The notes under the pieces: generated by a model
The model's input: only the letters and a program-made list of their open reading frames with translations
Told to the model about the DNA's origin: nothing
Databases searched by the model: none
Assembly: GCF_000760295.1 (NCBI RefSeq)
Contig: NZ_JNBA01000036.1
Location: 124,001 to 188,000 of the forward strand
Direction of reading: 5' to 3'
Origin: Prochlorococcus sp. MIT 0701
GTDB lineage: Bacteria > Cyanobacteriota > Cyanobacteriia > PCC-6307 > Cyanobiaceae
DNA length: 64,000 nt
Part shown: piece by piece, positions 9,657 through 17,180 of the stretch
Position numbering within the stretch: position 1 is the first letter of the stretch
Layout of the letters: every line of letters starts with the position of its first letter
Position numbers and translations under genes: made by a program

Positions 9657-9830
9657 ACGCAGTCACGATCGCTGCCCAGCACCAATGATCATCAGACCAG
9701 GCATGGCTCGAGCCATACGAGACGCTTCAACAGCGACTTCGAAAGGGATTTAGCTGCCATGAACCGTGTGTGGAGAATGCTCCAACAAGGCACAATCCGC
9801 TGGTTGGGAGAGATAGGCCGCCAATACTGA
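9657..9830 (-). other. Degenerate coding-like stretch upstream of the chelatase remnant
   Basis: Two overlapping minus-strand frames look protein-like but are broken. One reads VLAAYLSQPADCALLEHSPH and continues RFMAAKSLS; the next frame continues EVAVEASRMARAMPGLMIIG and GAGQRS before a stop at about 9659. Together they suggest a single gene with one frameshift. I do not recognise the family. It may be the N-terminal part of the remnant at 9190-9656 or a separate decayed gene. Confidence 0.25.
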
Positions 9831-9885
9831 AATCACTTAAATTTATACACAGCAACCATAAAGAAGGAAACTTGTGCACCTAGAT

Positions 9886-10149
9886 GTATCCATAAACACC
9901 AAATTTTGAATTTCACACAAATGCTCAGTTTTGTTCAATCTGATACCGCCAATACCCTCTTCGTTAATGCTTAATAAGTTTATTCGCAGCGTGGCCTGAC
10001 TCCTCAACAGCCCTAACTCAGCCAAAAGATGCTGAGCCCAGAATGTATTCAAAGACACCAAATTTTTGATTTCAGACAAATGCTCGATTTTGTGCAATCC
10101 GATACCGCCAATACCCTCTTCGGCAAGGCTTAATAAGTTTATTCGCAGC
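9886..10149. repeat. Two 105-bp direct repeats upstream of nirA
   Basis: Copy A is 9886-9990 and copy B is 10045-10149. I aligned them without gaps and counted 92 identical positions of 105. They are offset by 159 bases (53 codons). Both lie in a minus-strand open frame (9843-10220, 125 codons from the ATG at 10220) that would encode a repeated GIGGI-x-L-x-K-x-EHL-x-EI-x-NLV segment after a hydrophobic start MVLTCIAKFAIFVIEI. Whether this is a real gene, a decayed one or a duplicated leader is unclear. Each copy begins GTA-N8-CAC, one base off the NtcA consensus. Confidence 0.7.
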
Positions 10150-10256
10150 AGACCTTTGCTCGACAACGAGATGATCTCAATGACAAAAATAGCGAATTTG
10201 GCAATGCAAGTTAAAACCATGATCAATTTTCCCAATTTTATTTTCAACACAGAATC

Positions 10257-11885
10257 ATGACCACAATTTCTCATATAAAGCCATTTCTTCAAAACAAGAA
10301 ACTAAATAAAATTGAACAAAATAAGGCTATCAAGGATGGATTAAAGGTTGGTTCTGAACTAGAAACCTTTGCTCAGATTGGTTGGGAACAGGTGGATAAA
10401 ACTGATCTGGAGCTACGCCTAAAATGGTATGGGATGTTCTGGCGCCCCAAAACCCCTGGCAAGTTCATGCTCCGGCTCAGGGTGCCCAATGGCATCCTCA
10501 GCAGCCACCAGATGAGAGTGGTCGCCTCAATCGTGGGCCGCTACGGAGAAGACGGCAGTTGCGACATCACAACACGCCAAAACCTACAGCTTCGTGGTGT
10601 TCTACTGAGCGATCTTCCCGAAATCCTCAGACGTCTTGAAGAGGCAGGTCTCAACACAATCCAATCAGGTTTTGATAACCCTCGCAATGTCACAGGAAAT
10701 CCACTAGCTGGCATTGATCCTCTTGAAATTGTTGATACTCGCCCATACACAACTGAACTACAAGATTTCCTCACCAATAACGGGGAAGGCAACCATGAAT
10801 TCTCCAACCTGCCCCGCAAATGGAATACGGCAGTTGCAGGGGCCCGCGATAACTTTCTTCTACACAACGACATTATCTTCCACCCAGTCAAACGCGATGG
10901 GGTGATGGGTTTCGGGGTCTGGCTCGGAGGAATCCTCTCCTCGCAGATGAACGACTATGCACTGCCTCTTAATGCCTGGGTCAAGCCCAATGAAATCTGT
11001 CGGCTCACCGGCACTATTGTAACGCTATGGCGAGATAACGGTGAGCGCAACAATCGCCCCAAGGGCCGGTTCCGCATGTATCTCGACAGCGTGGGCCTCA
11101 AAGCCTTCCGCACCATGGTCGAGGAAAACTTTGGGCCTCTTACCCCCGATCCAGGCTCGGTGTTCGACGACAAACCACGCTCCCATTATGGAATCAACCC
11201 TCAGAAACAAGAAGGGCTTTACTACGCCGGGCTACATATCCCGGTAGGCCGGCTAACCGCCGAAGATCTCCAAGATCTGGCTAGTGCCAGCCTTCACTAT
11301 GGCAATGGCGAGATTCGTCTAACCGAAGACCAGAATGTGATTCTGGTGGGTCTAGCCAGCGACAACCTAAACAGCTTCCAGGCTGATCCACTACTACAGC
11401 GTTTTTCACTCGAGCCCGGTTCCTTTGCCGCCGGCACTGTCTCCTGCACCGGCAACACCTACTGCAGCTTCGCCCTCACCAACACCAAAGATCAGGCCAT
11501 CAAGATGGCTCGTGAATTAGACGAGGAACTCGAGCTCCCAGAGGAACTCAAAGTCCACTGGACTGGATGCCCCAATAGCTGTGGCCAGGCCTACATGGGT
11601 GCAATCGGCCTCACAGGAACCAAAGCCCGTGCACCCGAAGGAGGCAAAGGCATGGTTGAGGCCTATGACCTCAGCCTTGGCGGTAACCAAGGCCCCAATG
11701 CCCGAGTAGGGGAACTGCACCGTAAAGGCATTCCCAACAGCGAATTGAAAAGCGTGCTGCGGGAACTGCTAATCGAACGCTTCGGTGCTCAACCTCGTAG
11801 CCAACCGAAGCAAAACAGCGACCCTTTCTCCAACTTCATGAACTGGTTCAGCAATTTAGGCGAAAACAGCAGCCCATCCCCTTGA
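10257..11885 (+). CDS. nirA: Ferredoxin-nitrite reductase NirA with a C-terminal motif tail
   Basis: 542 residues. Reduces nitrite to ammonium with six electrons from ferredoxin, using a 4Fe-4S cluster and siroheme. The four ligating Cys are visible at 397 and 403 (CTGNTYC) and at 438 and 442 (GCPNSCG). The siroheme-enzyme repeats begin MLRLRVPNGILSSHQM and YAGLHIPVGRLTAEDL. The catalytic body seems to end at LIERFGAQPR (residue 514); a tail of 28 residues follows with DPFSNFMNWFSN at 522-533. The same motif occurs twice in the small ORF downstream. The first 25 codons are unusually A-rich. It heads a rightward cluster with the small ORF, focA and a HEAT-like gene. No consensus NtcA site was found just upstream. 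Confidence 0.97.
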   Translation: MTTISHIKPFLQNKKLNKIEQNKAIKDGLKVGSELETFAQIGWEQVDKTDLELRLKWYGMFWRPKTPGKFMLRLRVPNGILSSHQMRVVASIVGRYGEDGSCDITTRQNLQLRGVLLSDLPEILRRLEEAGLNTIQSGFDNPRNVTGNPLAGIDPLEIVDTRPYTTELQDFLTNNGEGNHEFSNLPRKWNTAVAGARDNFLLHNDIIFHPVKRDGVMGFGVWLGGILSSQMNDYALPLNAWVKPNEICRLTGTIVTLWRDNGERNNRPKGRFRMYLDSVGLKAFRTMVEENFGPLTPDPGSVFDDKPRSHYGINPQKQEGLYYAGLHIPVGRLTAEDLQDLASASLHYGNGEIRLTEDQNVILVGLASDNLNSFQADPLLQRFSLEPGSFAAGTVSCTGNTYCSFALTNTKDQAIKMARELDEELELPEELKVHWTGCPNSCGQAYMGAIGLTGTKARAPEGGKGMVEAYDLSLGGNQGPNARVGELHRKGIPNSELKSVLRELLIERFGAQPRSQPKQNSDPFSNFMNWFSNLGENSSPSP

Positions 11886-11937
11886 GCTGCGATCGCTAAA
11901 CCACCGTTCTTAGATCAATCATCTATCAAGCCCCACC

Positions 11938-12081
11938 ATGCAATCGACTTCCCAAGCACGTGATCTTTTCTCTCGCTTTGTCAACTGGTTAAGCAACAGC
12001 GGTCACGACAAGCCTGCAATCAATCAAAAAGAAGGTGGCCGAGATGTCTTCTCACGCCTGATGAACCGAATCAGCGGCTGA
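11938..12081 (+). CDS. 47-residue small protein sharing a motif with the NirA tail
   Basis: ATG to TGA, 47 residues, too short for ordinary ORF calling. The first half has RDLFSRFVNWLSN and the second half RDVFSRLMNRISG, two copies 27 codons apart. The NirA tail has DPFSNFMNWFSN. The shared pattern is D-x-F-S-[RN]-[FL]-[MV]-N-[WR]-[FLI]-S-[NG], probably a short amphipathic helix, linked by a polar GHDKPAINQKEGG segment. It lies 52 bases after nirA and 46 before focA, so it is likely in the same operon. I do not recognise a family. Small NirA-interacting proteins such as NirP1 are known in cyanobacteria, but homology cannot be judged here. Confidence 0.7.
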   Translation: MQSTSQARDLFSRFVNWLSNSGHDKPAINQKEGGRDVFSRLMNRISG

Positions 12082-12127
12082 AACCCTCAATTCCTTCCTT
12101 CAACACCCCACCCCATCGAGAAATGCC

Positions 12128-13039
12128 ATGGATGTGAACACATCCCAAATGGACTACGTCCTGCCCAATGAACTCGTCGACGGCATGATTACTGCCGGCG
12201 GAAAAAAATCCAGTGTCAGTATTAAAAATCTGCTGGTACGTGGTTTCTATTCAGGAGCGATTCTTGGCCTAGCCACCTGCTTAGCCATCACCGTAGGAGT
12301 CCAGTCTGGAATGCCATTTCTAGGCTCCGTTCTCTTCCCCTTTGGATTTGCCAGCATCGTGCTCTTCGGCATGGAGCTAGTCACAGGCAACTTCGCCTTA
12401 TTGCCAATGGCAACCTGGGCTGGGAAAAGCACATGGCAAGCAACCTTCCGCAACTGGATATGGGTTTGGATTGGCAATTTCATCGGCTGTGCATTGGTGG
12501 CTCTATTACTCGCCACAAGCCTGACCAGCGCAGGCACCGTTGAGCCACTTGCGGCAGCCGATGGGGGCAAAGGTTGGGCCGTGATTGCCGCCAAGATCAT
12601 GGCACTCAATAAGGCCAATGTCGTGGCCAAATATCAAGACCTAGGCAGCACTGGTTTCTTCCTCGCGTTCCTACGCGGCATGATTGCCAACTGGCTGGTT
12701 TGTCTTGGGGTCACGATGGCCTTGGTAAGCAAGAGCGTTCCAGGCAAGATCCTGGCCTGCTGGCTACCGATCACAGCATTCCAAACCATGGGAATGGAGC
12801 ACATCGTGGTGAACATGTTCCTGCACACCGCCGGACCCATGCTTGGTTCAGGCGTTTCTTTTGGTCAGGTAATCGTTTGGAACTTCATTCCAGTCACCCT
12901 CGGCAACATCATTGGCGGCATGGTGTTTATCGGCATGCTCTTCTACAGCACCCATCGCACCCAAATGAGCAACGTACTGCCTACGGTTCACGATGAGAAG
13001 CTAGAACGTGAACTCGCCGCCGAACTAGGCGCACGCTGA
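12128..13039 (+). CDS. focA: Formate/nitrite transporter family protein (FocA/NirC type)
   Basis: 303-residue inner-membrane channel with about six transmembrane segments. It begins MDVNTSQMDYVLPNELVDGMITAG, the soluble N-terminal helix of FNT proteins. FGMELVTGNFALLPMATWAG matches the FELFTGN-type omega loop, and GMEHIVVNMFLHTAG matches the second half-site. The pore His is probably the one in GMEHIVVNM. Next to nirA the substrate is most likely nitrite. The upstream ATG at 12123 runs into a stop at once, so 12128 is the start. HEAT-like protein 13052 follows after 12 bases. Confidence 0.95.
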   Translation: MDVNTSQMDYVLPNELVDGMITAGGKKSSVSIKNLLVRGFYSGAILGLATCLAITVGVQSGMPFLGSVLFPFGFASIVLFGMELVTGNFALLPMATWAGKSTWQATFRNWIWVWIGNFIGCALVALLLATSLTSAGTVEPLAAADGGKGWAVIAAKIMALNKANVVAKYQDLGSTGFFLAFLRGMIANWLVCLGVTMALVSKSVPGKILACWLPITAFQTMGMEHIVVNMFLHTAGPMLGSGVSFGQVIVWNFIPVTLGNIIGGMVFIGMLFYSTHRTQMSNVLPTVHDEKLERELAAELGAR

Positions 13040-13051
13040 TCTAGAACATTC

Positions 13052-13768
13052 ATGAGCTTCGATGAAGCCGTTCTCTGGGAACGTCTCAATAAAGTAGGTA
13101 AGGCTCCTCTAGAACCAGACTGGCTGGGGAATGTTTACTGTCCCAGCCTTTCTGCTGATCTACGTAAAGCCTTAGCCGAAAGACTGGGCTTACTTGGTGA
13201 TGATGGCTGGGGAATATTAAAAACCCTGCTTAAGCAACATGGTAAGCAGTCAGAACTCATCCATGCAGCTGGCCTCTGCCATCAACCTGAGGCTCGAGAC
13301 TGGCTCATCCAACAACTTGGTAATGGACAAGAACTGGAGCTCGGGGTGCTACAAGCAATGGCCTGCTGGGGAGCAATAGTGCCAACTTTGCTTATAAAAA
13401 GGGTTTTCAGAGAACCTTCCCTAGCAATGCGCATGGCTGGTCTGGAGTTGTTGAACTTCAAGGCATACCAACTCAGCGATGACGAGCTGCTGAACCTCCT
13501 TGACGACATCCTCAACGACATCCGCGATCCGGTGGTGTTAAGCACCATTCGAATTCTGCAACGACGCGATGGTGTCGACATCAGCAACCGCATTGCCGAA
13601 GTGGCAAGAAAAGGTTCCGAAGCTACAACACGAGCAGCATTACTAGCCCTGGGCTGCATCGGCACATCCAGCAGTCAATCAAACCTGTTCAAGCTCAGCC
13701 AAAGTCTGCCGACTGATCTCCATCGAGACCTAGCCAAAAAACAACTTGCTCAGCAATACAGATCATGA
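13052..13768 (+). CDS. HEAT-repeat-like protein of the nitrite cluster
   Basis: 238 residues, all-helical in appearance. Repeated helical pairs such as GVLQAMACWGAIVPTLLIKR, SLAMRMAGLELLNFKAYQL, DIRDPVVLSTIRILQRRD and SEATTRAALLALGCIGTSSS resemble HEAT/PBS-lyase repeats. It has no signal peptide or membrane segment. It follows focA after 12 bases and is probably in the nirA operon. Cyanobacterial nir operons can encode a NirB protein needed for full nitrite reductase activity; this could be its counterpart, but I cannot show homology. A role as an assembly or regulatory scaffold is inference only. Confidence 0.75.
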   Translation: MSFDEAVLWERLNKVGKAPLEPDWLGNVYCPSLSADLRKALAERLGLLGDDGWGILKTLLKQHGKQSELIHAAGLCHQPEARDWLIQQLGNGQELELGVLQAMACWGAIVPTLLIKRVFREPSLAMRMAGLELLNFKAYQLSDDELLNLLDDILNDIRDPVVLSTIRILQRRDGVDISNRIAEVARKGSEATTRAALLALGCIGTSSSQSNLFKLSQSLPTDLHRDLAKKQLAQQYRS

Positions 13769-14224
13769 TCCTGAATCCATAGCCAACGGATACGCCAATA
13801 TGGGTTGTTTAATCAAAAAGAGGATGATGGCAATAAAGGAAAACTTCAATCCAAGCAAAAGCAATCGCATGCAATGATTCACTTCCTTGACACCAATCAA
13901 CTACTAAAAAGCAGAACTACGGTGCCACAAAAAGCACTCTTACTCTTAGATGAATCTTCTATGCAAGATGCATTCCGAACCCTTGCAATCAAAACCCCGC
14001 AATCAAATAAAAATATGGCATAAAACTAGTCTCAATGTTGATCAATAACCTAGCGCAAAAAACTTTAGAGATTCGAACCTTGCACTTAAAAAACATAACT
14101 ACGCTGAAATGCAAACAGCCTCGCTTTATCGTTGAAGTGACTCCTAAAGCCCAACTGAGCCAATTAGGCCTGTGCCAAGCAGACATGTCACAAGGATGTC
14201 TTAATCGTTACTCCACGCAGCTAC
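13769..14224. other. Intergenic region without a convincing gene
   Basis: 456 bases between the HEAT-like gene and the CnaT-like gene. Short frames exist (a TTG-started 72-codon frame at 13805, an ATG frame at 14035), but their composition and lack of recognisable motifs do not support them. No GTAN8TAC site or clear terminator was seen. It may hold the promoter of the CnaT-like gene. Confidence 0.5.
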
Positions 14225-15331
14225 ATGACTACAGAAAGATCCAATGAGTTCCGGCAATCAATCGTGACCACATGCCCCGAATTGTCCGGCCGTGAACGCT
14301 TCAAAGCCCACCTCGGCAAGGTGGGAAGTGGTGTAGAAACCAGTCGTGGCATGAGCCGTGAAGAATCGGCTGATGCTTTGCATCTCATCCTTACAGCCCA
14401 AGCCAGCCCTGCTCAAATCGGCGCCTTCCTCATCGCCCATCGCATTCGTCGACCCGAGCCCCAGGAACTCGCCGGCATGCTCGATACCTACAGAGTCCTT
14501 GGGCCCAAACTGAAATCAGCCAATGGCCAGAAACGACCCATTTGCTTTGGGATGCCATTCGACGGCCGCAAGCGAACAGCCCCGATTTATCCGCTCACAG
14601 CACTGGTCCTACTCAACGCTGGTCAACCCGTCGTCTTGCAAGGGGGGCGGCGTATGCCAATCAAATATGGCGTCACCACAGAAGAATTATTCAAAGCCTT
14701 AGGGCTACAACTCCAAGGCCTAGCAATAGCAAACCTAGAAGCTGGCTTTCAACAACATGGTCTGGCACTGATCTACCAGCCAGATCACTTCCCTCTGGCC
14801 GAAAGCTTGATCAGTTATCGCGACGAAATCGGCAAGCGACCGCCTGTGGCCAGTTTGGAGCTGCTTTGGACAGCACATCAAGGAAAGCATTTGCTCGTCA
14901 GTGGCTTCGTGCATCCACCCACCGAAGACCGGGCCTGGAAAGCCCTTGAGCTAGCAGGTGAAACAAATCTCGTGACTGTGAAAGGGCTCGAAGGAAGCAC
15001 AGACCTTCCCATCAGTCGAACTTGCATCACATCCCGAGTTCAAAACGGCAAGCCAGAACGACTCATCCTCCACCCCCGTAACCATGGCTGCTTTAGCCAA
15101 GACGTTCAGTGGAGCAACCTTACGGAGTGGAGCGAGCAGGCAATGGAAGCTCTGCACAATCGCGGACCATTAAGCCAGCCCCTCCTCTGGAATGCTGGTA
15201 CCTACCTATGGTTAGCGGGCCTGGCCGACAACCTCGATGAAGGTATCGCTCATGCTGAAAAGTGCCTGCAATCAGGCTTAGCCCAAACCACGCTTGAGCA
15301 GCTCATTGCTTGGAGAGAAACCATCATTTGA
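14225..15331 (+). CDS. cnaT: Anthranilate phosphoribosyltransferase-like protein, probable CnaT
   Basis: 368 residues of the TrpD/glycosyltransferase family 3. Family features are the N-terminal helical part EESADALHLILTAQASPAQIGAFLIAHRIR and the phosphoribosyl-binding part beginning YPLTALVLLNAGQPVVLQGG. The usual TrpD glycine loop KHGNR is replaced by GGRRMPIKYGVTTEELFKALG, so tryptophan synthesis is unlikely. In Anabaena the TrpD-like CnaT is required for expression of the nir operon; position beside nirA-focA supports the same role here. It overlaps the convergent acetyltransferase by 8 bases. The biochemical activity is not evident from the sequence. Confidence 0.75.
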   Translation: MTTERSNEFRQSIVTTCPELSGRERFKAHLGKVGSGVETSRGMSREESADALHLILTAQASPAQIGAFLIAHRIRRPEPQELAGMLDTYRVLGPKLKSANGQKRPICFGMPFDGRKRTAPIYPLTALVLLNAGQPVVLQGGRRMPIKYGVTTEELFKALGLQLQGLAIANLEAGFQQHGLALIYQPDHFPLAESLISYRDEIGKRPPVASLELLWTAHQGKHLLVSGFVHPPTEDRAWKALELAGETNLVTVKGLEGSTDLPISRTCITSRVQNGKPERLILHPRNHGCFSQDVQWSNLTEWSEQAMEALHNRGPLSQPLLWNAGTYLWLAGLADNLDEGIAHAEKCLQSGLAQTTLEQLIAWRETII

Positions 15332-15809
15332 AGCGAGCCTGTAGGTTTTTCGCCATGCGATAACGATCGAAACTCACACCTCCGATCTGAATCACTTCCT
15401 TAGCCATTTCAATCCAGCCCCACTTCAACAGCAAAGGGTGACTACACAAACTGGCTTCCGTCACCAAGATTGGCTGTCCTTCCTGCAAGGCTTCAGCTTC
15501 CACCTGTTCAAGCAACGCAGTGGCATGGCCACAACGAGCAGACCGGCCCCGGCAATAAAGCAACGCCAAACGATCAGAAGGATAACGAAGAGCGAAAGCC
15601 TCAACCTCGTCGTTCTCAAGACTCAACCAACCTCGTCCTTCGATCAATGGCCTATCCAAAACTCCTGGTAACCAGGCCAAGGCTGCCCAAGCACTGATCT
15701 GAACAGGGGAATACAAGCCTCCCCCTTGAGATTCAATCGCATCGGCATAAATCTCCCTGACAACAAAATGATCAGTTTGTGTAAGGGGTCTTAAGCGGCG
15801 ACAAGTCAC
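15324..15809 (-). CDS. GNAT-family N-acetyltransferase
   Basis: 161 residues. The order is RRLRPLTQTDHFVVREIYADAIESQGGGLYS, then a short strand WLSLENDEVEAFALRYPSD, the acetyl-CoA loop RGRSARCGHATALLEQVEAEAL in the position of the GNAT motif A (R/Q-x-x-G-x-G/A), and a C-terminal FDRYRMAKNL. It probably acetylates a small molecule or protein; the substrate is unknown. Its 3' end overlaps the convergent CnaT-like gene by 8 bases and its 5' end diverges from the MFS gene over 21 bases. Confidence 0.75.
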   Translation of the reverse strand: MTCRRLRPLTQTDHFVVREIYADAIESQGGGLYSPVQISAWAALAWLPGVLDRPLIEGRGWLSLENDEVEAFALRYPSDRLALLYCRGRSARCGHATALLEQVEAEALQEGQPILVTEASLCSHPLLLKWGWIEMAKEVIQIGGVSFDRYRMAKNLQARFK

Positions 15810-15830
15810 AAGAGCCTGCCATTTAGATCA

Positions 15831-17138
15831 ATGGCGTCAAGTCTCTATGGGATCGTGACATTCATCCTGACTCATTCCCAATTGCGCCGACCACAGATTC
15901 CCATCTTTCTCTGTGCCTTTGTCACTCTGTTGAACGATCGCCTAGGTGAAACCCTCTTACTGCCATTACTTCCATACCTCCCAGGACGCTTCACAGACAG
16001 CGGCACAATCCTGGGGCTACTTGGAGGTACTTATGCATTGGCTCAATTCGTCGTGGCTCCCCTAATTGGCGCTCTCAGTGATCGCTTTGGCCGCAAACCA
16101 ATTTTAACCGCTTGCGTTGCTGGCTCAGTAGTAGGCCTTGGCTTATTCGCTATCACAGTATGGATTGATTGGAACATACTTCCAGCCGCTTGGATCGGCA
16201 TTGTTCCCCTGATCCTGCTCTTCTCAGCAAGAATCATCGATGGCGTTAGCGGTGGCACAGCAAGTAGCGCCACAGCAGTGCTTGCCGACATCTCAACACC
16301 TGAGAGCCGAGCAAAGGCATTCGGCCTTATTGGCGTTGCATTCGGCCTCGGGTTCATCTTGGGCCCTTATCTCGGTGGCCGCTTAGCAGAGATCAATATC
16401 GCTCTGCCCGGGATAGCCGCCACAGCCTTCGCAGTCGCGAACCTGCTCCTTGTGATCTATATCCTTCCCGAAACACACCCGCCAGCAGCTCGCAATTCCC
16501 TACCAAGCAAAAGAAAACTCAACCCGATCACCCAGCTAGCACAGATCTTTGCCAATCCACTAGTAAGCCGCCTTTGTTTCGCCTTCTTCCTGTTCTTCAT
16601 GGCATTCAACGGTTTCACAGCTGTGCTGGTGCTTTACCTGAAGCAAGCCTTTTCATGGACAGTCGGTTTGGCAGGCCTGACCTTTGCAGTTGTAGGCGTG
16701 ATCGCAATGGTGGTTCAAGGGCTGCTAATCGGTCCACTGGTCAAATCCTTCGGCGAATGGCGGCTCACCATTGCTGGCATTGGCTTCGTCATTGCAGGCT
16801 GTCTGCTATTGCCCATGGCCACTCAGCAGAATTCGATTTCTGTTGTATTCACTGCCGTATCGGTACTAGCCCTTGGCACAGGTCTAGTCGTGCCATGCTT
16901 GAGAGCGCTTGTCTCCAGACGCCTCGGCAACTCTGGCCAAGGGGCAGTGCTCGGTAGCCTTCAAGGCCTACAAAGTCTAGGTACCTTCCTTGGGGCAGCG
17001 GCCGCAGGATTCGCCTACGACCAAATAGGCACTCGCAGTCCCTTCTGGCTGGCCAGCCTCGTACTAGCGGGAGTGATAGCCCTTGTTGCAGGAGGCCTGC
17101 CTGGAAGCAGCAGTAACACAACAATCAAACAATCATGA
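15831..17138 (+). CDS. Major facilitator superfamily transporter (TetA-like)
   Basis: 435 residues with about twelve transmembrane segments. The loop 2-3 signature GALSDRFGRKPIL and the motif-C-like segment GLIGVAFGLGFILGPYLGG place it in the drug:H+ antiporter-1 (TetA-like) group. Both halves are complete. It is probably a proton-driven exporter; the substrate is unknown. The start ATG at 15831 is only 21 bases from the divergent acetyltransferase; a later start is possible because the first 15 residues precede the conserved segment. ppk follows after about 40 bases, and the stop codon lies within a 12-base palindrome (17130-17141). Confidence 0.88.
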   Translation: MASSLYGIVTFILTHSQLRRPQIPIFLCAFVTLLNDRLGETLLLPLLPYLPGRFTDSGTILGLLGGTYALAQFVVAPLIGALSDRFGRKPILTACVAGSVVGLGLFAITVWIDWNILPAAWIGIVPLILLFSARIIDGVSGGTASSATAVLADISTPESRAKAFGLIGVAFGLGFILGPYLGGRLAEINIALPGIAATAFAVANLLLVIYILPETHPPAARNSLPSKRKLNPITQLAQIFANPLVSRLCFAFFLFFMAFNGFTAVLVLYLKQAFSWTVGLAGLTFAVVGVIAMVVQGLLIGPLVKSFGEWRLTIAGIGFVIAGCLLLPMATQQNSISVVFTAVSVLALGTGLVVPCLRALVSRRLGNSGQGAVLGSLQGLQSLGTFLGAAAAGFAYDQIGTRSPFWLASLVLAGVIALVAGGLPGSSSNTTIKQS

Positions 17139-17180
17139 TTGCTACTTTGCCTGGATAGTAGATGAACAAACTGGCATTCA

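Noticed and set aside
11889..11896. GCGATCGC (HIP1 palindrome) after nirA
   Set aside because: Only isolated copies were noticed, as expected for marine picocyanobacteria, so no special meaning is assigned.
13805..14023. 72-codon open frame after the HEAT-like gene
   Set aside because: It starts with TTG, is rich in Lys/Gln/Ser, and has no recognisable motif or ribosome binding site.
14070..14079. GATTCGAACC, the complement of a tRNA T-loop sequence
   Set aside because: The flanking bases do not form a T stem and no acceptor or anticodon arm could be found.
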